A DNA stretch of 29,514 nucleotides from UBA1443 sp964445745. Its GTDB lineage: Bacteria; Omnitrophota; Omnitrophia; Omnitrophales; Aquincolibacteriaceae. Position numbers and translations under genes: made by a program. Below are positions 23,862 to 29,514 of this stretch, in pieces. The stretch is taken from positions 1-29,514 of the forward strand of contig CAYULU010000022.1 in NCBI GenBank assembly GCA_964445745.1, in the 5' to 3' direction. The first letter of the stretch is position 1; every line of letters starts with the position of its first letter. The notes beneath the pieces were generated by a model that saw only the letters and a program-made list of their open reading frames with translations, searched no databases and was not told where the DNA came from.

Positions 23862-23872
23862 GTTTTCCTTTC

Positions 23873-23903
23873 TAGCGTTAAGCGTTAAGTGTTAAGCGAT
23901 AAG
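23873..23903. repeat. Left AAGCGTT-rich repeat of the four-helix-bundle element
   Basis: TAGCGTTAAGCGTTAAGTGTTAAGCGATAAG: a 7-base unit (TTAAGCG with variants) in three to four tandem copies, ending CGATAAG. On the minus strand it encodes the final residues and the stop of the four-helix-bundle frame. A looser inverted counterpart lies at 24276-24311. Confidence 0.6.
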
Positions 23904-24275
23904 AATGAACTTTTAAGCTCTTCTGAAAACCAAAAAGAATGCGCCCAACTTCTTCGCATTGTAAAATGAATCGATCAAAATGGTTGCGCTCCAGATGTCC
24001 CAAATCCTTGCTCCATATCAAGTGATATTTTGTTTCCTCCAAAGACGCGTCGGCCCAATTCAAAAAGTGCAAAAAATCTTTCCGACTATTTCTTTTATGC
24101 CCTTCGACAATATGGGTCGCAACTGAACTGACTGAGCGTCTCAGCTGGCTAATGATCCCGAATTTTTCGTCTGAGGGAAATGCCTTTGGGTGACCTGATA
24201 AATAACCAAGGTCAACTCATGCGCCTTTTGCCAAACAACCAAGTCTTTAAATGTTCGAACCGCTTTCTTTTCCAT
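23878..24275 (-). pseudogene. Four-helix-bundle protein (S23/IVP type), frameshifted
   Basis: From ATG 24273-24275 the frame reads MEKKAVRTFKDLVVWQKAHEL and VIYQVT, then shifts near 24184-24192 into the frame KAFPSDEKFGIISQLRRSV, SVATHIVEGHKRNSRKDFLHFL, ADASLEETKYHLIW, and ends at 23878. Joined, it is about 132 residues and matches the 23S rRNA intervening-sequence/four-helix-bundle family (DLxVWQKA, FPxxEKFGxxxQLRRSxxS, NIAEG, LAExxYxL pattern) end to end. The total length is one base short of a whole number of codons, so a single-base deletion, real or a sequencing error, explains it. The family has no established enzymatic role. It interrupts the usually tight yajC-secDF pair and is bounded by inverted AAGCG-rich repeats. 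Confidence 0.85.
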
Positions 24276-24311
24276 CTTATCGAGACTACCGCTTCTCGCT
24301 GACCGCTTACA
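24276..24311. repeat. Right AGCGG-rich repeat of the four-helix-bundle element
   Basis: Read on the minus strand: TAAGCGGTCAGCGAGAAGCGG, then TAGTCTCGATAAG, directly before the ATG of the broken gene. It shares TAAGCG at its outer end and CGATAAG at its inner end with the left repeat, in inverted orientation, though the middle has diverged. Confidence 0.5.
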
Positions 24312-24317
24312 ACTTTT

Positions 24318-24629
24318 TTATTGTCTTAACCCCGCAATTGCGCTCTTGAGCACTTCAAGTTTGGCGCCCGAGTCCCCGACGTTCAACACCACGTAATCCG
24401 GCTGAACACTGGACACCTCTCCCAGAATGCCGCCGTTCGTGACAACCTTGTCGCCTTTTTTGAGCCCCGCCACCATTTCCTTGAGTTTCTTTTGCTGATT
24501 CTGCTGGGGACGGATCAGAAAAAAATAAAACACAAAGAAAATGGCAATGAGCGGAAAGAACTGGACTAACGGGTTTACTTGCTGAGGGGCTTGCGATTCT
24601 CCTGCTGCGTAGGCGATGGATTCAAACAT
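24318..24629 (-). CDS. yajC: Sec translocase accessory membrane protein YajC
   Basis: 103 residues. One membrane segment at about 22-42 (LVQFFPLIAIFFVFYFFLIRPQ) followed by RPQQNQQKKLKEM, GLKKGDKVVTNGGILGEV and a small cytoplasmic domain; this is the standard YajC pattern. It associates with SecDF/YidC in the SecYEG holo-translocon; not essential in E. coli. AAGGAG lies five bases before the ATG. The order tgt-yajC-secDF is the widely conserved cluster. The N-terminal SIAYAAGESQAPQQ is a short extracytoplasmic tail. Confidence 0.95.
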   Translation of the reverse strand: MFESIAYAAGESQAPQQVNPLVQFFPLIAIFFVFYFFLIRPQQNQQKKLKEMVAGLKKGDKVVTNGGILGEVSSVQPDYVVLNVGDSGAKLEVLKSAIAGLRQ

Positions 24630-24648
24630 GTTAACTCCTTTAGTTTAA

Positions 24649-24715
24649 AGCGTTAGGCGAAAAGCGCTAAGCTGAAAATAAAGAGTACTTGTCTTTCCGC
24701 TTAACGCTTACCGCT
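24649..24715. repeat. ORF-less inverted AGCG repeat between tgt and yajC
   Basis: AGCGTTAGGCGAAAAGCGCT (from 24649, arm to 24672) and the inverted arm TCCGCTTAACGCTTACCGCT (24696-24715) consist of the same AGCG/TTAAGCG units as the repeats around the four-helix-bundle gene, but enclose only about 23 nt. The right arm overlaps the tgt stop codon (24714-24716). It looks like a solo copy of that repeat family. Confidence 0.55.
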
Positions 24716-25844
24716 ATCTTAAATGTGGATCAAACCGGTTGAAAAATTGTTTCTTGTACCTGAGAAAGCTGTTTTGGCGGATATGCTTTCGCATGGATTT
24801 CACCAAGTTTACAAAAAAATAGACGTTATGCAAAGTAATCAATTGCGAGCCCAAAATCTCATGGCTGTTCACCAGATGCCTGAGGTAGGCCCTCGAAAAA
24901 TTCCGGCATGTGTAACAGCCGCAATCCTTCTGGATCGGTTTCGGATCTTTTTGATACTTCCCGTTACGAATCACGACGAGCCCGTCCGACGTAAAAGCCG
25001 TCCCGTTCCTTCCGTAGCGGGTCGGGTTCACGCAATCGAACATGTCCGCACCCCGTTCCACCGCTTCAAAAAAATCAAGTGGCGTCCCGACTCCCATTAA
25101 ATACCGCGGCTGATCCGGCGGCATTAACGGCAAAATTTCCCCGAGACATTCCAGCATCTCAGGCTTCGGCTCCCCGACGGAAAGTCCGCCGAGCGCGTAA
25201 CCGTCAAATCCGATCTCTTGTGTCCGCTCAAGCGACTGCTTGCGGAGGTCCTTGAACGTCCCTCCCTGGATAATGCCAAAAAGCGCCTGCGTCCTGAGCC
25301 GATGGCGCTTTTTCGCCCTCTTCGCCCAGCGCAGGGTTATATTAACGGCCTTTTCGATTATTTTTTTATCGTTGGTCGCGGCCGGACATTCGTCAAAAAT
25401 CATCGCAATATCGCTCCCGAGCACTTCCTGGATTTCAATCACTTTTTCAGGGGTCAGGTGAATCTGGCGGCCGTCGAAATAAGAATTGAACGTAACGCCG
25501 TCCTCCGTGATGTTCCGGAGTTTACTCAGGGAAAAAACCTGGTAGCCGCCGCTGTCGGTCAGGACGGGGCCGCTCCAGCCCATGAATTTGTGGAGCCCCT
25601 TGAGTTTTCGAATCACGTCCAGCCCCGGGCGGATATAAAGGTGGTAGGCGTTTGAGAGAATGATCTCCGATCCCGCTTCTTTAACGTCGCGCGGAGTGAG
25701 AGCCTTCACACTCCCTTGAGTTCCGACCGGCATAAAGACCGGGGTCTCGAAGTCCCCATGCGCCGTCGTCACCCGCCCGACTCGCGCGTTACATTTTTTA
25801 TCTTTTCCCAACAGCTCAAAACCAAATTTTTTCATAAATCCCAT
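24714..25844 (-). CDS. tgt: tRNA-guanine(34) transglycosylase
   Basis: 376 residues, family length. Exchanges guanine 34 for preQ1 in GUN-anticodon tRNAs (queuosine pathway). Seen: ETPVFMPVGTQGSVKAL, LSNAYHLYIRPG, catalytic Asp in LTDSGGYQVFSL, FDECPA, LGGLSVGEP, nucleophile Asp in MFDCVNPTR, RNGTAF, and the zinc site CGCYTC..FSRAYLRHL with the later LITLHN histidine. Start: ATG 25842-25844 or the ATG three codons later; neither has a good Shine-Dalgarno. queA, the next enzyme of the pathway, is upstream but separated by the DUF1016_N-nuclease gene. Confidence 0.96.
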   Translation of the reverse strand: MGFMKKFGFELLGKDKKCNARVGRVTTAHGDFETPVFMPVGTQGSVKALTPRDVKEAGSEIILSNAYHLYIRPGLDVIRKLKGLHKFMGWSGPVLTDSGGYQVFSLSKLRNITEDGVTFNSYFDGRQIHLTPEKVIEIQEVLGSDIAMIFDECPAATNDKKIIEKAVNITLRWAKRAKKRHRLRTQALFGIIQGGTFKDLRKQSLERTQEIGFDGYALGGLSVGEPKPEMLECLGEILPLMPPDQPRYLMGVGTPLDFFEAVERGADMFDCVNPTRYGRNGTAFTSDGLVVIRNGKYQKDPKPIQKDCGCYTCRNFSRAYLRHLVNSHEILGSQLITLHNVYFFVNLVKSMRKHIRQNSFLRYKKQFFNRFDPHLR

Positions 25845-25925
25845 TCGCCATCATCATGAAACTGTTAATCCCCGGAGCATTTTATCATGCGGGAAGTTTT
25901 TCCACCCTGCCCCCGGGTCGATTCC

Positions 25926-26948
25926 TCAAGCCCTCAGGGCCAATCCTTCTTCCAAAAGTCGATTGTTGAGATAGATCCATTCACGGGTCCCTCCGGGATA
26001 AAACACATCCCCAAGGTACCGGTCGTACTTGTCGGACTTATGGGTCCGAACCACCAACGACTTCTGTTTCGAGAGAATCCCTTCGACAAAACGTTTGGCC
26101 TTTTCTCCCGCGGGGGTTCCCATCTCCGGGCAATCGACCGCACGAAGACGGATCGTCTGACGCACACGGATATTAAACCCGAGATCAATCTCGACTTTCA
26201 ACGTGTCACCGTCCACAACGCGCTCGACATAGGCGCAATAAGTGTAAAGCTTGTCGTTCAAATCACCGGGGGCCTCCGCCGGCAAGTCCTCCGTACACGT
26301 CAAAGAATAATGCCCTTTTAAATCCTTCGAGGAGGTAACGATCGCACCGGGATCTATTTTTTCATCCGAGACACGATTCAGTTCGAGCGCCGTAGAAAAA
26401 CCAAGATCGATCAGGAGCTCCTGCGAAAACGAATGAATCACCTCCGGGCGAATAATTTTGTACGTCCAGAATGCCCCGATCGCCGGCACCGGAAGCGGCA
26501 CAAAAGACGGATCTCCGGTTTTCCGGCCCCGCTCGTCCCGCCGAAGGTTGCGGATCTCGATTTCAAGTTCGCGCGAAGACCACCTGCTTTGAGAAGCCTT
26601 ATCCGCCAATAAAAATCGTTGTTTTTCGTCCGGGACCGCAATCAACGCGCGGTAATGCGCCCACGACAACTTTTGCCGCGCGGCAAAAGTCGGAAACTTT
26701 TCCGCGAATTGCATGCAACGGTAAAAAACCGTTTCTCCCAGGCCTATGTCGCGTGCCAGGCGCGCAACCACCTTTTTCCCGTGCTCATGGTTGGAGTTTT
26801 CAGATCTTCCCAGGTAATCGTTGATAAGCCGTCCGGTCTCCCAGTAGGTCCGGACTTTGGCCTCTTCGACCTTCCTCTGGCCCAGGATCAGGGTTGTTTC
26901 TATCTTTTTACGAAATGCCGCATAAGTTGTCACTGAAAGTTTTTCCAT
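25926..26948 (-). CDS. DUF1016_N-thermonuclease (SNase) fusion protein
   Basis: 340 residues from ATG 26946-26948 (a GTG at 26975 would add nine unconserved residues). Residues about 5-135 match the DUF1016 N-terminal domain of YhcG-type proteins: TYWETGRLINDYLGR, YGxxxxxRLARDIGLGETVFYRCMQF-like stretch, LSWAHYRALI, and W/S-rich WSSRELEIEI. In YhcG a PDDEXK nuclease follows; here a linker (about 145-235) leads to a staphylococcal-nuclease domain at 236-340. Its active site is complete: D246 and D248 in VVDGDTL, R267, D272 and E275 in IRLRAVDCPE, R310 in YDRYLGDVF. No signal peptide, so it acts in the cytoplasm. Nucleic acid target and role are unknown; a defence or repair nuclease is possible. 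It sits alone between queA and tgt. Confidence 0.85.
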   Translation of the reverse strand: MEKLSVTTYAAFRKKIETTLILGQRKVEEAKVRTYWETGRLINDYLGRSENSNHEHGKKVVARLARDIGLGETVFYRCMQFAEKFPTFAARQKLSWAHYRALIAVPDEKQRFLLADKASQSRWSSRELEIEIRNLRRDERGRKTGDPSFVPLPVPAIGAFWTYKIIRPEVIHSFSQELLIDLGFSTALELNRVSDEKIDPGAIVTSSKDLKGHYSLTCTEDLPAEAPGDLNDKLYTYCAYVERVVDGDTLKVEIDLGFNIRVRQTIRLRAVDCPEMGTPAGEKAKRFVEGILSKQKSLVVRTHKSDKYDRYLGDVFYPGGTREWIYLNNRLLEEGLALRA

Positions 26949-26975
26949 ATTTTCAACGTAGAGCCCCCAGCACAC

Positions 26976-27084
26976 CGCGCCAGTTTATGAAATAAACATG
27001 GCGTCGCCGCCCTGATTTTTATCGAAAAACCTTTTTGAAATCAGGATGGTTCGCGCCAGTTTATGAAATAAACATGGCGTCGCC
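26976..27084. repeat. 33-bp perfect direct repeat flanking a hairpin (three hairpins in a row)
   Basis: The same 33 bases occur at 26976-27008 and 27052-27084. The right copy encodes the queA C-terminus GDAMFIS plus stop; the left copy repeats it out of context. Inside each copy CGCCA-GTTTAT and ATAAAC-A-TGGCG pair (11 bp, one bulged A, 3-nt loop; 26978-27003 and 27054-27079). Between them 27011-27045 forms another hairpin, CCTGATTT with AAATCAGG plus inner AAAAA/TTTTT pairing. No other function is apparent in this queA-nuclease gap. Confidence 0.85.
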
Positions 27085-28104
27085 ATAGCTGGCGAACCGG
27101 TAATCGGTGCGCAAGGCTTCCTTGTAAGAGGCCATCATTTTATCATATCCGAGGAAGGCCGCGGTCATAACAAGAAGCGTACTCCGGGGCATATGAAAAT
27201 TGGTGATCAGGGCGTCCACAACCCTGAACGCATAGGGCGGATGAATAAAAATCGAGGTCTTGGCTTTCCCGGGAACAACGCCGGGGGTTGTCAAATCAGA
27301 CGCGGCCGATTCGAGTGCCCGGACACAGGTCGTTCCGCAGACCACAATGCGCCGGCCCTGCTGTTTCGCCTGATTGATTTTCCGGGCCGCGTCCTCGGTG
27401 ATCTCGTATTCTTCCTCGAACATTTTGTGGTCCTCGACCGATTCGACCGCCATCGGCTGAAAGGTACCGTAACTGACGTGAAGTGTGATCGGCACGATCT
27501 CAACCCCTTTCCCGCGGATACCGCCAAGCAGAGCCTCATCAAAGTGAAGCCCGGCCGTCGGTGAGGCAACCGCCCCCTCATTTTCGGCAAAAACCGTCTG
27601 GTACATGTTCCGGTCCACCGCCTGATCCGGCCGATCGATGTAAGGAGGCAGTGGAACATGCCCAAGACTCCGGATCTTTTCTTTGATCCCGGGACCGGTA
27701 AACCGGATAAACCGCTGACCCGAATCCGGGACCGGCTTGTTGATGACTTCGGCCGAAAGAACGATTCCCCCTGAGCTAAAATCAACCGTTTGCCCTTCTT
27801 TCACCCGCCCGCCCGGTTTCAAAAGACACTCCCAGACATTCACGTCGACCTCTCTTAAAAGAAGAGCCTCCACCTTGCCGCCTGTCGCGCGTTTTCCGAA
27901 AAGACGCGCCGGAAGGACTTTGGTGTTATTCAAAACAAGAAGATCCCCGGGGCCAAGGAGTTCGGAAAGATCACGGAAGACCCGATGCGAGAAGGCTCCC
28001 GTCCGGCGGTCCACACAAAGGAGTTTCGCGTCCGCTCTTTCGTTGACGGGAAACAATGCGATCTTTTCTTTCGGAAGCGGGTAATCGAAATCAGATAATT
28101 TCAT
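27061..28104 (-). CDS. queA: S-adenosylmethionine:tRNA ribosyltransferase-isomerase
   Basis: 347 residues, family length. Transfers and isomerises the ribosyl moiety of SAM to preQ1-tRNA, giving epoxyqueuosine. Seen: MKLSDFDYPLPKEKIALFP start, RDAKLL-like ERADAKLLCVDR, LVLNNTKVLPARLFG, the LLLREVDVNVWECLLKPG block, GAVASPTAGLHFDEALL, HVSYGTFQP, TTCVRALES, and MPRSTLLVMTAAFLGYD. No good Shine-Dalgarno before the ATG. The stop codon lies within a hairpin (27054-27079) that is duplicated 76 bp downstream. Upstream neighbour is the LOG-like gene, 37 bp away. Confidence 0.97.
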   Translation of the reverse strand: MKLSDFDYPLPKEKIALFPVNERADAKLLCVDRRTGAFSHRVFRDLSELLGPGDLLVLNNTKVLPARLFGKRATGGKVEALLLREVDVNVWECLLKPGGRVKEGQTVDFSSGGIVLSAEVINKPVPDSGQRFIRFTGPGIKEKIRSLGHVPLPPYIDRPDQAVDRNMYQTVFAENEGAVASPTAGLHFDEALLGGIRGKGVEIVPITLHVSYGTFQPMAVESVEDHKMFEEEYEITEDAARKINQAKQQGRRIVVCGTTCVRALESAASDLTTPGVVPGKAKTSIFIHPPYAFRVVDALITNFHMPRSTLLVMTAAFLGYDKMMASYKEALRTDYRFASYGDAMFIS

Positions 28105-28141
28105 AAGGTTTAGTGGATGGCGCCCTAGCGGATAGAATTTT

Positions 28142-28726
28142 TCAGTCCTGTCGCCTGTGTTCTATCAAATGTTTGATGACTTGCCGAACCGTCGCAACCC
28201 GATAAAAATTTTCGGGAATTTTTAGCGCTCCGTTTTTCTTCAGGAATTTCACAAGCTGATGGATCTCTCTGCCGAGCACAAGAATCGGCTTCGCGTGAAG
28301 TCCCCGGTTGGCCATTTCCCAGATGAAGAAAAGTTCATTCAGCGTTCCGGTCGCACCGTCCAGAAAGACGTAGCCGTCGCCCATTTCGATCAGTTTCAGG
28401 AGGCGCTTTTCCCAGGAGGGCATTTTGATTTCAGCGCTGGTGTAAGGATTCTTATGCAATACGCGACCAGCAACAAACGACGAGTTCCCACGACGCTTCG
28501 TGTTGGGCGGTTGACACCTTCCTGCAATGATCACTCCGCTATTATGTCCGCCAGCTTCACAACACCCTTTCGCCACCGCTTCCATCACGCCGCCGTACCC
28601 ACCGTGACAAACGGAAAATCCGGCACGCGCCAGTGCCCGACCCAATTCCTCAGCCTGCCTGTAGACCGGAGAATTCACCTGGACCGTCCCGCTACCCAGA
28701 ACACATATTTTTTTCATTTTAATCAT
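28142..28726 (-). CDS. LOG-family-like (SLOG superfamily) protein
   Basis: 194 residues. Rossmann-like fold of the LOG/TIGR00725 type: KKICVLGSGTV, EELGRALARAGFSVCHGGYGGVMEAVAKG, then a second nucleotide-binding loop DGATGTLNELFFIWE at 123-137. LOG phosphoribohydrolases that release cytokinin bases from nucleoside monophosphates have PGGxGTxxE here; the GT and Glu are present but the PGG is replaced by DGA, so the activity cannot be assumed. The start may be ATG 28724-28726 or the ATG three codons later; neither has a Shine-Dalgarno. It lies 56 bp after the membrane protein gene, with a palindrome between, and 37 bp before queA. Confidence 0.75.
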   Translation of the reverse strand: MIKMKKICVLGSGTVQVNSPVYRQAEELGRALARAGFSVCHGGYGGVMEAVAKGCCEAGGHNSGVIIAGRCQPPNTKRRGNSSFVAGRVLHKNPYTSAEIKMPSWEKRLLKLIEMGDGYVFLDGATGTLNELFFIWEMANRGLHAKPILVLGREIHQLVKFLKKNGALKIPENFYRVATVRQVIKHLIEHRRQD

Positions 28727-28748
28727 GATGGGACAGCCGCTAGAGTTA

Positions 28749-28776
28749 GGGGATAGGGTATAAAAATTCTATCCCC
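28749..28776. repeat. GGGGATAG palindrome upstream of the LOG-like gene
   Basis: GGGGATAG (28749-28756) and CTATCCCC (28769-28776) form a perfect 8-bp stem with a 12-nt loop. It shares GGGGATAGGG and the ATTCTAT loop string with the palindrome at 21625-21680. A related fragment (TAGCGGATAGAATTTTT) lies at 28122-28138 in the queA gap. Confidence 0.6.
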
Positions 28777-28782
28777 GATCCG

Positions 28783-29481
28783 CTAAACCCTGCTTTCGGT
28801 TTCAACCTTTTCGCCTTTCAAAATCTCGGGGACAGGCTGGGTATCGATACGCATTCCGCCGTCGTGCTCGATGCGGATCGTGTAGATCGAACCCGGAAGA
28901 AACAATGACCCCGGCGCTTCGATCTGCGCGTTCTTGATCCCGGCGCGCTCACGTTTGACGGGATCCAGCGCATGGGCCCAAAACTCCCGCCAGAGCTCCG
29001 CCTGAAATTCGTCCTGCGCCTTATCACCTTGAACAGCATAGCCTGAAGGAATCTCCCCCGCCTTCGTGATCTCAAATTCCTGGGTCTTCTCGCCATCAAG
29101 CACAAAAGCCTTCATAAAAAGATAAGCGCTTTTGCCGCGTAACCGGTCCCCGCTCCTGACAAATGGGTCCTGGAACCGGATCACAAGCGACTGAAACTGG
29201 ATGATATTGCCCTGAAAGGTAAAATACTTAGGCTCAAGCGGCGCGCCTTTCGCATCGTATTCAAGAAACTTGATCGTCGTCCTGATTTTTTTCGATACCT
29301 CGTCGTACTCGCTTTTAGTGACCAGCACGTCCGCGATTCTCGTGTCCGCCGAAAGTCGCTCAATGACCTGGCGAAGAACCCGCTCCCGCTGGATCCACCG
29401 GCTCACACCGATAAATCCGGCGATCAGCGCAACCGCAATAATGCCTCCGATGATCATATTAAAAATACGGGATGTATTCAT
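28783..29481 (-). CDS. Membrane-anchored protein of unknown function
   Basis: 232 residues; I do not recognise a family. A single membrane segment at about 8-26 (NMIIGGIIAVALIAGFIGV) is followed by an arginine-rich turn and a short amphipathic helix (RWIQRERVLRQVIERL); no lipobox. The rest is a soluble, mostly beta-like region with alternating hydrophobics (TIKFLEYDAKG, YFTFQGNIIQFQSLVIRF, YTIRIEHDGGMRID), placed outside the cytoplasm if the anchor is N-in. Start ATG has GGAG four bases upstream. It is the rightmost gene, upstream of the LOG-like gene and co-directional; the 33 bases to the window edge hold only its ribosome-binding site. Confidence 0.75.
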   Translation of the reverse strand: MNTSRIFNMIIGGIIAVALIAGFIGVSRWIQRERVLRQVIERLSADTRIADVLVTKSEYDEVSKKIRTTIKFLEYDAKGAPLEPKYFTFQGNIIQFQSLVIRFQDPFVRSGDRLRGKSAYLFMKAFVLDGEKTQEFEITKAGEIPSGYAVQGDKAQDEFQAELWREFWAHALDPVKRERAGIKNAQIEAPGSLFLPGSIYTIRIEHDGGMRIDTQPVPEILKGEKVETESRV

Positions 29482-29514
29482 ACAACTCCATTTTAGGACG
29501 TAAAAATTGCGCCC

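Noticed and set aside
23873..23903. Short tandem TTAAGCG units as a CRISPR-like array
   Set aside because: Units are about 7 bases with no spacers and no cas genes; there is no CRISPR array anywhere in the window.
25887..26321. 144-codon plus-strand frame
   Set aside because: Antisense to the thermonuclease domain, whose complete active site defines the coding strand.
26966..26975. GTG start for the nuclease fusion at 26973-26975
   Set aside because: It has no Shine-Dalgarno and adds nine residues unlike the DUF1016_N family; ATG 26948 gives the expected N-terminus.

Overview
The window is a chromosomal stretch of an uncultivated-type bacterium. Standard genetic code, a bacterial-type tRNA, sigma70-like promoters and a nearly uninterrupted set of housekeeping genes on the minus strand are visible directly. 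The mixture of genes (dinB, proS, rseP-dxr-cdsA-uppS, purA, serA plus class V aminotransferase, clpP-tig, queA-tgt-yajC-secDF) and the protein character make me think of Candidatus Omnitrophota or a related Gram-negative lineage. That is an inference from memory of gene order, not a search result; RseP/SecDF/YajC and GlgA are compatible with a diderm, glycogen-storing cell.

Layout, right to left, which is the direction of transcription for all but one gene: a membrane-anchored unknown protein (28783-29481), a LOG-like protein, queA, a DUF1016_N plus thermonuclease fusion, tgt, yajC, a frameshifted four-helix-bundle gene, a fused secDF, and recJ. The lone plus-strand gene rpmB (19717-19980) follows. 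Then come a small CBM48 glycogen-binding protein, glgA, a leuB-like dehydrogenase, asd, truA, tRNA-Gly(GCC), tig, clpP, a class V aminotransferase, serA, purA, uppS, cdsA, dxr, rseP, proS and dinB. The left 1.2 kb is different: an IS3-type transposase scrap, a broken panE 3' end, a gene-free AT-rich stretch, and the AT-rich 5' end of a glycosyltransferase running off the edge.

Functional groupings: queA and tgt make the queuosine modification of tRNA; yajC-secDF serve protein export; uppS-cdsA-dxr-rseP form the classical isoprenoid/undecaprenyl, phospholipid and envelope-stress block; serA with its aminotransferase neighbour fits serine synthesis; asd and the LeuB-like enzyme are amino acid biosynthesis; glgA with the CBM48 protein is glycogen metabolism; tig and clpP handle nascent-chain folding and turnover.

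Most striking points: (1) a DUF1016_N domain joined to a catalytically complete staphylococcal-nuclease domain, inserted between queA and tgt; (2) three consecutive hairpins containing a perfect 33-bp direct repeat of the queA 3' end, just upstream of that nuclease; (3) a four-helix-bundle gene bounded by inverted AAGCG-rich repeats between secDF and yajC, plus an ORF-less copy of the repeats next to tgt, looking like a small mobile element; (4) back-to-back promoters with overlapping -35 boxes between rpmB and the CBM48 gene, the rpmB one predicting a leaderless mRNA; (5) nearly every longer intergenic gap is filled by a palindrome, from several unrelated families; (6) a cysteine-cluster tail on the class V aminotransferase.
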